Source: Conus ventricosus (taxonomy: Eukaryota > Mollusca > Gastropoda > Neogastropoda > Conidae). Taken from it: DNA of 64,000 nt. Positions 1 to 26,032 of the stretch are shown here, in pieces (position 1 is the first letter of the stretch; each line of letters begins with the position of its first letter). A model generated the notes under the pieces. It did not search any database. It was not told where the DNA came from and was given only the letters and a program-made list of their open reading frames with translations. The stretch is taken from assembly GCA_018398815.1 (NCBI GenBank), contig CM031611.1, positions 43,907,648 to 43,971,647 of the forward strand, in the 5' to 3' direction. Both the position numbers and the translations under genes were made by a program.

Positions 1-418
1 AAAATAAACAAATGTAAATGAAACACATCAAACACCCAAAAATTTTCCCGATAATTAACACACTGGATATAATGTTACACAACTTTACTAAGTTTTAAAA
101 ACTTCGCTAAGTTTAGCAACACTTTTTTTATTACCACAGAGCAAACGACAATAGTTGAATACGGACTTTATACATGTAAATTGTTTTGGAATAAACTTAT
201 TTCTAATATCATCATACTTGGTGCATTTCATTACAAAATGAAATTCGTCGCCAAGGTTATTCTGGTCTCAGTCCCGACAAAATCGTTCATCATGAGGTAT
301 TCCAAATCGTCTGCCAATTTCAATCATGAGTTTATGATTACCACAGCGGAACCGAATTAGAGGGTATATATAAACATCAGGCAACATTTCAATATAATTT
401 TCATGGCAAAACTCTGTT
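1..418 (-). mobile_element. Non-LTR retrotransposon A, C-terminal fragment
   Basis: The minus strand reads as the tail of a reverse-transcriptase polyprotein: FRCGNHKLMIEIGR, then GDEFHFVMKCTKYDDIRNKF. This is the Cys/His-containing C-terminus usual in such ORF2 proteins. It stops at 418, where the GAA tail of element B begins. The N-terminal part of what looks like the same copy resumes near 4326. The clade is not assigned. Confidence 0.6.
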
Positions 419-721
419 TTCTTCTTCTTCCGTTAGGCAGCCAACATCGTTATGTCGATGATTATGTCGCACTAAGGGAGGTTGCATTTGTGGCGCAGTA
501 GTGAGGGAGTCGGTAAAAATAGGGGTGGGGGTGGGGTGGGGTGGGGGCATTGGAGCAGGAGGCAGTAACTGGCATGGTCGGGTGGGAGGTGGTGGAGAGG
601 GGGGGGGGGGGGCAGGGGAGACTTGAAGTTTGGTGTTTACAGGTGAGAGGCCAGCCTGGACTTGAAAGAGTCCAGCGACTTGGCCATCACGACCCTCTGA
701 TGCAGTCTGTTCCATTCCGGG

Positions 722-2746
722 TGTCACGACCGACCCCTGAAGGTCTGCCCTGACAGGATCGGTCTAGATGGGAGTGAAGGGAGTGACTGACCTCACACGC
801 CTCGCAAGAGACCACACAAGAAAGATTACGATACAATACACCATTTATTCACACCAGCACACACATAGTCACAAATAAGCATTCCAACATACACAACATG
901 CACAATCACAAATAAGCTTTTCAACACACACACCATACACATAGTCGCAAACAAGCATTCCAACACACACAACACGCACAATCACAATCAACCATCCCAA
1001 CACACGCATTCCTTTCCATGCTTCATGTGGTTCCCCCACACCTCTGTCTCTCCAAAGTCCTTCGAGAGCACCGGGTCGACTCAGGCGCCCCCAAACCAGG
1101 TCTGTTCCTGAATAGAGTTTCAAGGCCGACACCCTTGACACACGCGCACCCCCAAAATGGCACGACACAGAGTTAACCACACCCGGTCACGTGCGCTGCA
1201 GGAGGTCCGTGGACAGTGGAGAACGCCTCCGGTGGGACGAGGCGCCGCCGCGGAAAGTCCCGGACAGGGCCAGGAACATCCAGCAAAGTCCACGTGCTCC
1301 TCAACCAGTGCGCGGCCCCAACAGCGCCAGCATCGGGTGGAGCCCCCGGGAGGAGAGAATAAAGGAAGGAACTGGAAGGAAAGGAGAAAGAAGGGTACTG
1401 GAACCCCGCAGTCAGTACGGTCCGATATTTGCTGCTTAATCCTAACAGCCACTCGCATGATGGGCGAGGGGAGGTGTTTGCTGAATAAATTGTTCACATC
1501 AGCTTAACACAGACCTGAGCATAACACAGTCAACAAACCAAACGAGGAATGTTCGCTAAAGGTCTCCTCACACGAAGCAGGTAAGAGGTTACATTAACAG
1601 GCTAAACAAACATATCAATTTATATCTTCATCCTTCCCTCACTCACGTTCAACATTTTCCTTTCTTAGGAACTGAACAAATACAGCAACCGCTGCTCTAT
1701 AACTGCCACCACATTTGCAAATAATAATAATTCAATGGCACAATTATCCACACATTTTATGACAACATTTCAAAATGACACAATTCTCCAACCACGCATC
1801 CAAATGACTAATCATGCGTACGCACGCTCGCAAACATAAAACTCTCGTTCCCCTTGCACGCACAAACAGACGGTGGCCAAAGAATGTGAGACCGGCAATT
1901 GTGACAGGGGCGGACGAGCGAGACCAAGCAAGCACCAACCCTGAATCACCAGGTTCTCCCCCCATCCCCGCCGACTACCGCATCACCAGATGCACAAAAA
2001 GGAGAAAGACTTTAAGATATAATTTTGACTGGCCAGGTTAAGGATTGAATTAACCAGAAAAAGTGGTCTCAAACAATATTTCTTTTATAATTTTGAAAAC
2101 CAAAAGAAATTGCGCAAAAGAGAAGAATTAGCCGGCTAACAACAACAAATAAACCACGAAACTGATGCTTACCAGCTACCCGTGGGTGACCCAAAGTGGC
2201 GGGTCAAGCGACTCTCTGCCCTCTGTCCAGTTGAGAGGACAGCAGAGCAGATGCGGAAAAAAGATGACGTGATGTGATGTCCCTCCCCTACAGGCCGACT
2301 GTAGGGATGAAGGTACCGACCGTACCTTCGACGAAGTGGTGTAGAACCAAAAACAGAGCAGGCGCTCTCAGAGACATCTTCCGCTCGAGTGAAGAGAAAA
2401 CCTCCCTCAACGATGGCAGCCAACATGCCACGCTACGTCACAGTGAGCATACCTCAAGCCTAAGAGGAATGATGCACGTGCGGCAGGTTACAAGACAGGT
2501 GAGAGGCCGATAGAGACAGCCAGTTCAAGCGAAAGGTGATCCTGCAGGATGAATTGCACGGGCAGTGGAATTAGAGAGAGAGAGAGAAAGTAAACCTAAC
2601 CTGAGCTGAACGACATTAAGGTGCAGACGCACCACAAGCCACATTAAGGGACGGATACACGACAACAGCAACGACAATAAATAAATGAATAATTCCACCA
2701 CCCTAGATGGGTCAATCGTCATAGGCCTCGTGACAAACTCGTGACA
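722..2746. mobile_element. TG...CA element with 5-bp target duplication (solo LTR or non-autonomous LTR element)
   Basis: Starts TGTCACGACC and ends CTCGTGACA, flanked on both sides by CCGGG (717-721 and 747-751 of the 2.7-kb line, i.e. 2747-2751). Removing it rejoins the coding sequence of retrotransposon B in frame, which shows that it is an insertion. There is no recognisable gag or pol, so it is a long solo LTR or a coding-free derivative. Orientation cannot be fixed. Confidence 0.65.
863..1005. repeat. Two-copy tandem repeat, about 72 bp
   Basis: Two adjacent copies of a CA-rich unit around ACATAGTCACAAATAAGC and ACATAGTCGCAAACAAGC, inside the TG...CA element. Confidence 0.5.
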
Positions 2747-4325
2747 CCGGGATAGTCCTTGGAAAGAATGACATCTGCCGGTATTTGGTTCTATGGAAGG
2801 GATGTCGTAGCAGAGGGAGTTCTTCTTCCTGGAGCTCAGCCTGCTGCTGGTTGGCTTTGGCAGGTAGATGGGAGTTGACGGAGATGTGTCCATGATGGTA
2901 TTTAAAGAACATCTCCAGGCGAGCTCTCTGTCATCGCTGTTGGAGTGTGGGCCAGTCGAGGGATTCTAAGATGGAGTCAACGCATGAGGTTTGGTGGTAG
3001 GAGTTTGAGACCCATCTTGCTGCTCTGCGTTGAATTTTTTCGATGGCCTGGGTCTCAGTTGCAGTGTATGGGTCCCATACAGTGGCTGCATATTCAAGAA
3101 TCGGATGGACAAGGGTTTTATACGCGGTTTCCTTCGTGCGCTTGTTGCCGATCTTGAGGTTGCGCCGGAGAAAGCCCAAGGTCTTATTGGCTTTACTGGT
3201 GATGGCATTGATATGGGATTCCCACTTCATGTCATCCTGGATGGTGACTCCCAGGTATGTTACGCTACTGACATTTTCAAGAATGTGCCCGTGAAGCTCA
3301 TACGCTGGCGTGATCTTGCTCTGTTTGCGGGTGACGCTCAGCGTGGAGCACTTCTGAGGGTGGAATTCCATGAACCATTTCTTTTCCCAGATGGTGAGGG
3401 AGTTGAGATCTTCTTGCAACATCTTCTGATCTGCTTTCCTTTTGATGGTCCTGCTGCACATGGTGTCGTCTGCGAACAGTCGGACCTTTGACTTGATGCC
3501 GTCAGGGAGGTCGTTGACGTAGAGCAAGAAGAGGCATGGCCCAAGGACTGATCCTTGTGGGACTCCCGACTCCAGGAACAAAGTCAGATCTGGCTCCCTC
3601 AACTACAACAGCCTGCTGTCTGTCCTTGAGGAAGTTCTCAATCCATGCACTTGTGCGGCCTCCGATGCCGTAGCGACGTAATTTGTGGACAAGAAGGGCA
3701 TGGTTGACTTTGTCAAAGGCCTTGGAGAAATCGAGGACAACAGTGTCCTCCTGGTTGCCTCTCTCAAGTTCTTCTGTCGTTTCGTCCACATACCCGAGGA
3801 GCTGAGTCTCACAGGACCGTCCGCTTCGGAAGCCGTGCTGCTCTGGGCAGAGGATGTTGTACGTCTCAAAGTAGGACATCAGATGGCTGGTGAAGATGTG
3901 CTCCATCAATTTGCAGGCTATGCAGGTGAGGGAGATGGGGCGGTAGTTGGCTGCCTGGTACCTTTCTCCTTTTTGAACACAGGGGTGACATGGGCCAACT
4001 TCCAGTCTAGAGGCAGTACTCCGGTTTTATAGGAAATTCGGAAGAGCAAGGTAAAAGCTGGGGCTATCTCGTCTGCTACCATCTTCAGAAGTCTCGGGGT
4101 GATGCCATCAGGGCCTGGTGCTTTATTCGGGTCGAGATTCCGTAGCAGATTCTTCACTCCCTCTTCTGTGATGGAGATATCGTTACTCCCATTTCGTCCC
4201 ATCCAACAGAACGGTCGCATATGCCACAGGGATAACGGGTATCACTGTGGTCTCCGACCGGGGGGTGTCGTGTTCAGGTACGTTCGATACTCTTGGCGAG
4301 TCAACTGAGTTCGTAGCGGCATGGA

Positions 4326-5625
4326 GAGAATGGGTGTGTGACATAATGATAATGCACATTGTGGTTATATTCAGAATTATACGTTTCAAAGTGGCAGGTA
4401 ACATTGGGGAAACGAGAAAGACGATGGTAGTTCAGGTAGTTCAGTCCGACATGAAATAAACACTTATTACTAGATTCTAAAGCATCGTTCCATGCACGTA
4501 TGTAAACATCTTCTAATGAATTACGAACATTTCTACAGATACTGTGAACAGACGAAAACTTTTGTGTCTCCCACACAAAGTCGAATCCTGTTTCGATAAG
4601 GATATTCCGTATACACATCAACCACCTAGATGTAAAACCCTGATTTCTGTACAAATCATATAATACTTGATACAATCTAGATGAATATTTGTTTGTTTGT
4701 GGTGAAAGTAAGAATGACCAGAATTTTGTCATTCGTGCATATACTTGAACTGAAACAAGATACATTCCTAGTTCTCCATATATTAGTTCTGTTTTAGTGG
4801 AACGATTTAAATGAAAAAGATGCTTAAAAAATTTAAGCTGAAAACTTTCCATTAGTTTTAAATCACTATATCCCCAAATTTCACAGCCATATAAAAGTAC
4901 AGGCAGAACCATTGATTGGTATAAGTCCAGTACAATGTTTATAGGCAGATCTTAAAATCTTGCAATCTTTAGTAAAGAAAGCATTGCACATTGCGCTTGG
5001 TCATACAAATACTTCTTACATTTATAAAAATTTCCTGTTCTGCTAAAGATTATACCTAAATATTTGAAAGTGTGTACTATTTCTATGGACTGGTTTTTGA
5101 ACTTTAGTTTTTTTTCTAGGATTATTGCGTCCATTAAAGACTACACCCTTTGTTTTTGCTACATTAACATTAAGCTTCCATGCACTACAATACTCGCTTA
5201 ATACATCAAGAGCATGCTGTAAACCAAAAAAAAGAATCTGCAATAACAATATCATCAGCGTATAAAAGTAAAATTAAACTAATATAACTTAATAAATCTG
5301 AATCGGGGAGATTTAAATCAATATTCAAGAAAGCACAGTTACGATCTGTGAGATATAGTTCAAGGTCATTCAAATACAAAGAAAATAGCAAAGGTGAAAG
5401 ATTTTCACCTTGACGAACACCTCTAAAACTGCCAAAATATTCAGATTGACTCCCATTTATAAATATACAAGATTTTATTTGCTGATACATACTCGTGATT
5501 ACTTGCAAAATCTTTCCATTTACACCTTCTTTGATAAGCTTTTGCCATAATCCCTGCCTCCAAACTGAATCAAACGCTTTTGTGAAATCAACAAAAACTC
5601 AAAATTTATCCTCTTTTGCTTGGGA
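4326..5625 (-). mobile_element. Non-LTR retrotransposon A, reverse transcriptase part (degraded, 5' truncated)
   Basis: Minus-strand reading gives VFVDFTKAFDSVWRQGLWQK, FRGVRQGENLSPLLFSLYLN, YADDIVIADS, FKYLGIIFS and LPVLLYGCEIWGYSDLKLM. These are the ordered RT blocks with the catalytic YADD. Several frameshifts and stops break it, so it is a dead copy. It starts abruptly near 5625 beside a GA-rich tract, typical of 5' truncation. Confidence 0.8.
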
Positions 5626-5639
5626 GAGAGAGAGAGTAA

Positions 5640-5760
5640 TTAGTAGTCGTGCATGCAACTATTTTTTAGTTGGTCGCACGACTAGTCGTGCCAATAACCG
5701 GACTCGGTTTGGAGTTGTATTATCGCACGACTAGTCGTGCACGCAACCACTTCGTTCTTT
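5640..5760. repeat. Palindrome-rich segment with two copies of a 16-bp perfect palindrome
   Basis: GCACGACTAGTCGTGC occurs at 5676-5691 and again at 5725-5740. A half-site (AGTCGTGC) at 5645 sits in a larger hairpin. No gene. It may be the remains of a foldback element or a protein-binding cluster. Confidence 0.6.
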
Positions 5761-6145
5761 TTTGTGTGTATGTTTTTCGTTTTTTTCGTCTGCACCTTCC
5801 TATAATCTAAGTCAGCCAGCTTGATAAGTTTTAAGATTTTGCATGTGAGAATTGCCAGAGAGAGAGAGAGAGAGAGATAGCTCAGAGAGGTTTAGGGAAG
5901 ATAGGGAGATAGCTGACATCCTTACCAGGAATAATGCTTATTCCCCACCTCCAGCCCCCATTCCCAGTCAAAAGATAAGGTGTCTAGAACAAAATCAGGC
6001 CCATCACAAACTGGGGTAGTATGTGTGCCTTGCTCATGGGGCATCTGATAGAAGGGTGGGGGAGGAAGAACGAAGTGGAAAGGAAGATGGGGGAAGGAAG
6101 GAGAAGAGAAGGTGAGGAAGGGAAGGCCTTATAGTTTTAGAGTAT

Positions 6146-6254
<109 letters not shown>

Positions 6255-7550
6255 CTTCCTTGATGAAGTACTACGACATTCATCCCCAGGAAACAGTTCC
6301 ATTGAATCATTTTGCAGAAGTGTGGGATGGACCTTGGCAGTGGCTGTTCTGGTGCATGAGAGACTTGTATTGACTTTGGGTCAAAACTATGTGAACTATC
6401 AGAAAGAACCATACTTTTCTGAATTGATCACCGTGCATGTGTAGTACAGACTGCTTCCAAAGTGAGATAGAGACAGAATTATTTTAATGGAAAGTAAAGG
6501 CATGGAATGATTCATATTGAGATGTGAGTGATGGTTCTGCTCAGCAACCACTAACCTTGAGATTTGGTGAGTGCACACTGTTGATCTTTCAGGATATCTT
6601 AAGTCACCACAAGACTTTTGTAAGTATTACTGTGTATAAAGACAAGCTTTCAATTTTTTTTTTTTGGCTGTATTTTCATTGCTAATAGCATCTCTGGAAA
6701 TCAGATTTTCTCTCAGGGTTTTTCAGATAGTGTGTCTGCTACCGGGGATGATAGGCAGTCCTGTAGAAGATAGCCAAAAAGTTGAGATTCGTGGGCAAAT
6801 CTGTTCGTGATGAACTGGAGGTCTGCCTCTTCAGCACACCGTCTAGGAACTCTCCTCTGCAGAGCACCTGAGCAAAGAGTAATGAGCAGCCTCATGGGCA
6901 TCTTTGTCCTGGCATTTCACTGGGCATTGATGTGGAGGTTAAGGAATGGAATGTGCACAAATGAGCAGTTGCACAGACCAAGATTCAAACGTCATACAAT
7001 CCATTTCATTGGATCAGAGTGAGAAGAAAAGCAGACGAGATGTGCTGCTTATGACGCATTCATGTTTTGTTGAATTTCAGTCAAAAAGAAATCTTTATGT
7101 TTGTTTGTTTTTTAAAAGTAGAAAATTACATTTTATATGTATGTAAAACATCTTGTTTGTTTGTTTATGAATGCATGTAGTTTGGGGCACTGTTGTTTCT
7201 TGTCTATGATGTTGTTTGTGTATGTTGTTTTTGGCTCTGTTGTTTTTAATTGTGTATTTATTTACCATGGTTGATGAACAACATTCATGATTATATCGTA
7301 TTGCAAGAACCTTGTTTTGTGTACTCTTTTATTTTCATACTACTTCTTATGGAAAAAGAAGAACCTCCCAAGCAGGTTGGTAAACATAACAAAAAAGGTG
7401 AATTCCGACTCCCAGTATTCATCTTTACCTGTTGCTTTGTCTTTCCCCATCACAGCAGGACTGAGTGAAGGCACCTTGCAAATGTTCCCTGGGATTTGAT
7501 CTGTTTTGCCTGTCTACTTATGGTGGTATTGTCTGTTGACAGTGAGGACC

Positions 7551-20308
<12,758 letters not shown>

Positions 20309-21399
20309 GCTTTTTGTCACTTTTTTCCCTCCTCTTTCCCAATTTTTGCTGTACTTGTTGCTTCCCTTGTCTCCCTCCTGACAACCATGCCCACGATGTG
20401 GCCGTCATGTATGTTGACTTTGCTATGTGAAGTGAAGAGCGGGAAAATGGACAGTATGGTTGCAAGCATGCTTTTCTGTGAGTATATGTATCCTCATTAC
20501 AAAGACTTTCATACACAGACAGAAATTTGCTAACCTTGAAGCTGTGTTAACGTTTAGCTCAGTAGGGGAAGACAATCCACTGACAGGAGAATTGTCCTAA
20601 TTTTTGTGTTGAGCTTCTGTCACATCAGTAAAGGATCTTTTTTATGGGGCTGAATGTTGATATGGCTGTTCTTCAAGTAGATTGTTTGAATTTACAAAAT
20701 ATCAGTCTAACCCATGTATTGCTTTTTTTTTCTCTTTTATTGTTTTGTAATGTCTAATACATTATACAACTATTTATTAGTAAGTTTGAATTCAGGAGAA
20801 AATGGTTGTGAGATTTTTGGCTTGTTCACAGTTTTGTGCTTAAAAAGAAAACATCTGTGTTGAATTAAAAGAAGTCTTTCATCTTAATTGGTTTGGTCAA
20901 ATCTTAGTCTGAACAAATGTGCATTTTTTTTTTTGATGTACCAAAGCAAGCAGGTAATTGAAGATGCAACAAGATTATGGAATAGACAAGGCTTTCGTTG
21001 GTGTTAGGGAGATAGGAAAACAGTGCATGCCGTGTTTTTATGAACACAGACATTTTTTACATACCAGGTTTTGAACGGACATTCCATAGAATTTGACCGA
21101 TTGTTTCTGATCAGTGCAAGTCTAGATGAAAAACTTATTGTTGATTCTGTATTTAAAAGATTAATGAATACTAACACATGTAAAAAAGTTTTTATTCTAT
21201 TACTTGAGACATACTCTAATAAATTAAAATTTTCTTCGGTTGTAAAGTTCATATAATCAACTTTTTTCTTACACTTCATGGAACAGCTAGATTAGATGTC
21301 ATGTTTGTTTATTTGTTTTTGTCAACGGAGTGGTATTTACCTACAGAGGGTGTCGATATTAACCATTTCATTGCATTATAAATGTAAACAGCAGTTGCG

Positions 21400-21430
21400 C
21401 TGAAGAAGTCGGCCGGATTGCTGACGAAAC
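21400..21430 (+). other. Hairpin flanked by CTGAAGA and GAAAC (hammerhead-like core pattern)
   Basis: CTGAAGA at 21400-21406 is followed by the stem GTCGGC/GCTGAC with loop CGGATT, then GAAA at 21426-21429. This fits the CUGANGA-stem II-GAAA order of hammerhead ribozymes, but no convincing stems I and III are seen. It may simply be a conserved retroelement hairpin. Confidence 0.35.
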
Positions 21431-21539
21431 CTATGCACACAGTGAGCAGCCTTCTTTAACTGAGTGGCTTGTTTAGTCTGGTAGCCATTACATAAATGTA
21501 AACATGATGTCCAGACCTGTCACAGGTTGAGCACCTGTC

Positions 21540-21830
21540 AGTAAGGGGAACAGTCGGTCCAGCGGACCACACTATTTGACAACAGAGCTGATGGTCTTGA
21601 GTTCAAACCACTGGTGGGGTGTGATTTGGTAGAGACCCACTGTCCGCCCAGGAATACATGGAAACCTGATTCAGTACAGGGAAGGTTAAAGCGGCGGAAG
21701 GAGAGGATTTGGCTCCGCCTTCCATAATGGTGAGGCCTGATCACAGTGAGTGTCAGTTCACTGCCCGCCCAGTGGCTGCTAGGCGATGGGAATTTCATGT
21801 GTCTGCTGTGGAATATTTCCTTTTTCAATT
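21540..21830 (+). repeat. SINE family B, copy 1
   Basis: Shares with copies near 30745, 59565 and 59836 the blocks GAGTTCAAACC (B-box-like), CCTGATTCAGTACAGGGAAGG, TTTGGCTCCGCCTTCC and CAGTTCACTGCCC. tRNA-derived head inferred from the A- and B-box-like strings. Confidence 0.6.
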
Positions 21831-21883
21831 CTTCTTCCTAGCCTCCCTCTGTGATTCTTTTCTGTTCAGTTCAGAGATTGTAT

Positions 21884-21983
21884 ACAAATTGATCACCACA
21901 TGTTGCCAGCATCTCATAGACAGGTGGAAGGTGACAAATTGATCACCACATGTTGCCAGCATCTCATAGACAGGTGGAAGGTG
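21884..21983. repeat. 50-bp perfect tandem duplication
   Basis: Two consecutive identical 50-bp copies, starting ACAAATTGATCACCACATG at 21884 and 21934. A recent duplication or an assembly artefact. Confidence 0.9.
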
Positions 21984-23179
21984 AAGGGGTGTTCCATCGT
22001 CGGTGACGCTGCTGAAATCCCAGTGAATGTGGCAGATATGGAGTGCTTGAATATGAATGTGCCTGTACTTAAATGTCTGCGGAGAACAACATGCACTTCT
22101 GTCTTTTATTTCAGATGAAAAAAAAAAGATATTTACAGAGTTTCACACCGTGCGTGTCTGTGCCTGCATTTGGTTAAATGTTAGTACAACTTGAAGTTAA
22201 GTTTGCGCATGTAAACTGGTTTCAGCCAGAAATGTTCAGCATCTTTTTTTTTCCCCCCATGGTGTTCTCAAGATTTTTTTTTTCCTGAAAAGATTGCTTT
22301 GATAGACTTGAGAATCTGCTGTTAGCATGAATTGATGATTGCCCGTGGAATGGGATTGGGTGACGGACACCACCGAGTGATCACTAGATCAGAACTGAGG
22401 GATCACTAGATCTACTCTGCTCATGTTCCAAGTTCATCCTAGAAGAAAGAAATGGGAAAAATGAAAGGAGGGAGTGAGGGTTATGGATGTGCAAGGAAGG
22501 GAAGGTGATATGTATGTCATTAGACTATCTTATTCATATCTTCTAGTTACTTATGGCCTCCATATCAAATCAATCATTCAGTTTTGCTTATGACCCAAAA
22601 TATACAGCTGGATGATCGAATGGATGTGCTTGCTGTGTGTGTGCATTCTTGCATGTGTGTGGCTTAAGAAATATATCATGTTTGTTTGTTCCAAGGTAGT
22701 AGACAGGAGGTAACATATTGTCATTGAATGCTAAAGATATTGACAAAGTATGGATAAGTTATTGTGCATTACGATCATTGAATTCAAAGAAAGTCGGCTT
22801 CATGGTTAGATAAAGGCAAGATTTTGGATGCTGCTTCCATCCCTCTTTTCAGGTCTCTCTGCTGGGTCTTGGAAAGCAATTGTTGTTTTTCCAGCTTGTG
22901 TTTCATCCACCTTTTCTTTGTTATGCTTTGTCTGCAGCAGCGTACCGATAGTTTGTGTCATTTAGCCCATCATGTTTAACCCATCTCGCCGTTGATAGGA
23001 ACTCGAGGAACCCCCACTATGCCACAAAAAGAAGATTCTTAGACACATAGTTGGGATACAAACAATATACTTACTTATGTGCATGCGTTGTACAATTACA
23101 CAGATATATGCACAACATGGGTGGGTTTGACGACTTCGAAGAGACACTTGTTGAGCTCCGTTAAATCTTAAAATGTGGA

Positions 23180-24420
23180 ATCGGTTCACAGAGAAGTGTT
23201 ACAGCTGAAATTGATTCACAGAGAAGTGTTACGGTTGAAATCTGTTCACAGAGAAGTGTTACGGTTAAAATGGATTCACGGAGAAGTGTTACGGTTGAAA
23301 TAAGTTCACAGAGAAGTGTTACGGTTGAAATAAGTTCACAGAGAAGTGTTACAGTTGAAATCTGTTCACAGAGAAGTGTTGAAATCGGTTCACAGAAAAG
23401 TGTTACAGTTAAAATAGGTTGACAGAGAAGTGTTACAGTTGAGAGCAGTTCACAAAGTGTTTACAGTTGAGATCAGTTTACAGAGATTTGTTACATTGGA
23501 AATCAGTCCACAGAGAAAAGTTGCATATAGTTGAAATCATTCAGTGAGATTTCTCATATAGTTAAAATCAGTTCAACGAGAAGCGTTACAATTGAAATCA
23601 GTTCACAGAAGAGAAGTGTTAACAGTTGAAATCAGTCCACAGAGAAGTGTTACATACAGTTAAAATCATACTGTTAAAATTTGGCTGTTCGCTAACTTTT
23701 GTTTAAGATAAGTTGAAATCAGTTCAGTGAGATTTCTCATATAGTTAGAATCAGTTCATTGACAAGTGTTACAATTCAAATCAGTTCACAGAGAAATTCT
23801 TCTATTGAAATTGGTTCACACAGAAGTGTTGCAGTTGAAATTGGTTCACACAGAAGTGTTACAGTTGAAATCGGTTCACAGAGAAGTGTTGCAGCTGAAA
23901 TCGTGCACACAGAAGTGTTGCAGTTGAAATCGGTTCACAGAGAAGTGTTGCAGCTGAAATCGGTGCACACAGAAGTGTTGCAGTTGAAATCAGTTCACAG
24001 AGAAGTGTTACAACTGAAATCGGTTCACACAGAAGTGTTACAGTTGAAATCAGTTCACACAGAAGTGTTACGGTTGAAATAAGTTCAGAGTATTACAGCT
24101 GAGAGCAGTTCACAGAGAAGTGTTTACAGTTGAAATCAGTTCACAGAGAAAGTGTTTACAGTTGAAATCAATTTACAAGGAAATGTTACATTTGAAGTCA
24201 GTCCACAGAGAAGTGTTACATGCAGTTAAAATCCATTCAGCATGATGCGTTACAGTTGAAATGAGGTTGAAGAGAAGAGTTAACGCTGAAACTGGTTTAC
24301 AGAGGTGTTACAGTTGAATTCGGTTTGCAGAGAAGTGTTACAGTTGGAATTGATGCACAGAGAGGTGTTAGTTAAAAGCAGTTCAGAGAGAAATGTTTCA
24401 GTTCACGGAGATATGTTATA
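23180..24420. repeat. Minisatellite, about 30-bp unit, roughly 38 copies
   Basis: The consensus resembles GGTTCACAGAGAAGTGTTAC then AGTTGAAATC. Copies vary in length and substitution, so this is an older array than the one at 16200-16924. Intergenic. The open frame across part of it is not a gene. Confidence 0.9.
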
Positions 24421-25000
24421 TCATCCGTCTCTGCCAGTAGTGTATTCTTTCTGTAATGGCATGCTGTAATTGTCAAGAATTTCTGACTTGAGGTTAGAGA
24501 GAAAACAGACAGGCGATTAAAAGGAGGGTGCTTTGGGACTGTATCATATTTAGGGTCAGTTGTACAATCCTCACCTGCTCCATCTGGGAGTGTGGGCTAG
24601 CAGCTTAAGGTCAGGGCTGAAACAGAGGTCAACTACGAGCGACCATTGACCTTGACCCAACCCCTCCCCAGTCTTTTGTCGGGCGTACAAGGCAAACTCA
24701 TTGCGGGAATGACACTTTTGTGTTCGAGAGCTTCCGAGTTCAGAACCTTACACTCGTCAGAACTGAACACCAGGCAACTGAATTCAGTTGAATCGGGGCA
24801 CATTGGTTGGGTAGTATACACTTGATCAAGATTCTGGAGGGGTTTGTTATGTTGACTGTAAAGTACTTCCTCCCTCCCCCAGTTTGATGTTTGTCATGCA
24901 GTATAGATGCAGCAATGCAAAGGTGTACATGCCATCTGCGTTTCATTTATGGATAGGTGACAAATGTATTTATCATCCCCTCACCTCCCTCCCTAGCACC

Positions 25001-25001
25001 C

Positions 25002-25033
<32 letters not shown>
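25001..25033. repeat. Poly-C tract
   Basis: An uninterrupted C run of about 33 bases. The rest of 24430-26015 shows no gene; a G run lies at 25433-25448. Confidence 0.9.
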
Positions 25034-26032
25034 ATGGCTGCTGACACTGTTTTCCCCTTTCACCTCATCCTCTTGACAAGTGTCTGCACTCTACATGTTG
25101 TGGTCTTGGGAATATATTTGCATTGCCAGCAGATCAGTTGAAATGTTCTTTTTTTGTAAATGTAGGCGTTTCTTCTTCATAAACAGGTTGGAAAAGTTGT
25201 GTGTTGTGAGAGAGAGATGGAGAAAGAGTGCCATGAATTGAAAGGCCATTGCTGCCATTCACACAATTTGCCACATTGGTTGCCAATTGTGTTTTGATGT
25301 GGGTGTCTTGCTTCCACGTATAGTGCAGGTATTATGTTGTGTCATGTGTCTGTATGTTGCTGTCACCATTTTACTTGTTGGTAAGTGGTGATCTTTATTC
25401 TTCTACAATATAATATTAACAACAAAAAGTAGGGGGGGGGGGGGGGGGAGGACTGGGTGTTGCATGTTGTTTTGAAGATTTGCCGACACAACATTGGGAA
25501 ATCTGCTAGTTTGTCAATAGAACAATTGATTTTTAGGAATCAGATCCACATTGATCTTCCTCCTTCCTTATATGATTAGTGTTTGAAAACAGCCATAGTA
25601 GGTAAATCAGATTCGTTTCAAGAACCTGATCTGTGTGGTCATCGATCATGACTCGGTAGTGAAAATAACCCGACGCTGACCAACTGGTGGCCAAAATGAC
25701 TACTTGAGACCCAATAGCAGAGTGCGAAAACCAGTCCTGTTTCCAAGTTCCTGATCTGCTGAGCTGAAAAACTACTGCTCATCAGAGTCCTGGCCTGGTA
25801 GTGGGATTAGTCATGCAGGTGGAGTTGCCTCCCTCTGATGGCATAGTGTGAAAAAGGGGATCCACATCACTCTGTCTCCATGCGTGACATTGTGAAGTCG
25901 TATGTTGACCCCTTTATCTTTTTTTTTCTCCATTTTTAGTTCAGAAAAGTTTGGTTGTAGATTCAGTGGCAAATCTTTGTCGAAGTCGTCAACATGGTTT
26001 GTTTGCGTGGACAGTTTCTGAATCCAGCCCCA

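Larger units (their letters stand above)
419..4325 (-). mobile_element. Non-LTR retrotransposon B (CR1/Jockey-like RT), interrupted
   Basis: Minus-strand blocks in order: NLDPNKAPGPDGITPRLLK, PEQHGFRSGRSCETQLL, VVLDFSKAFDKVNHALLVHK, SGVPQGSVLGPCLFLLYVND, VRLFADDTM (catalytic FADD), VSSVTYLGVTIQDDMKWESH, and the terminal FFPRTIPEWNRLHQRVV ... SLDSFKSRLASHL. The terminal block is cut between FFPRTIP and EWNRLH by the TG...CA element at 722-2746. The 3' UTR ends in a short GAA repeat at 419-432. Frameshifts make it non-functional. The upper boundary near 4325 is estimated from loss of coding similarity to element A. Confidence 0.78.

Noticed and set aside
1120..1507. GC-rich overlapping frames of 116 and 125 residues
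   Set aside because: They lie within the TG...CA element, overlap on both strands, and have no recognisable domain.
23759..24082. 107-residue repetitive open frame
   Set aside because: Arises from the 30-bp satellite whose unit length is a multiple of three in part of the array.
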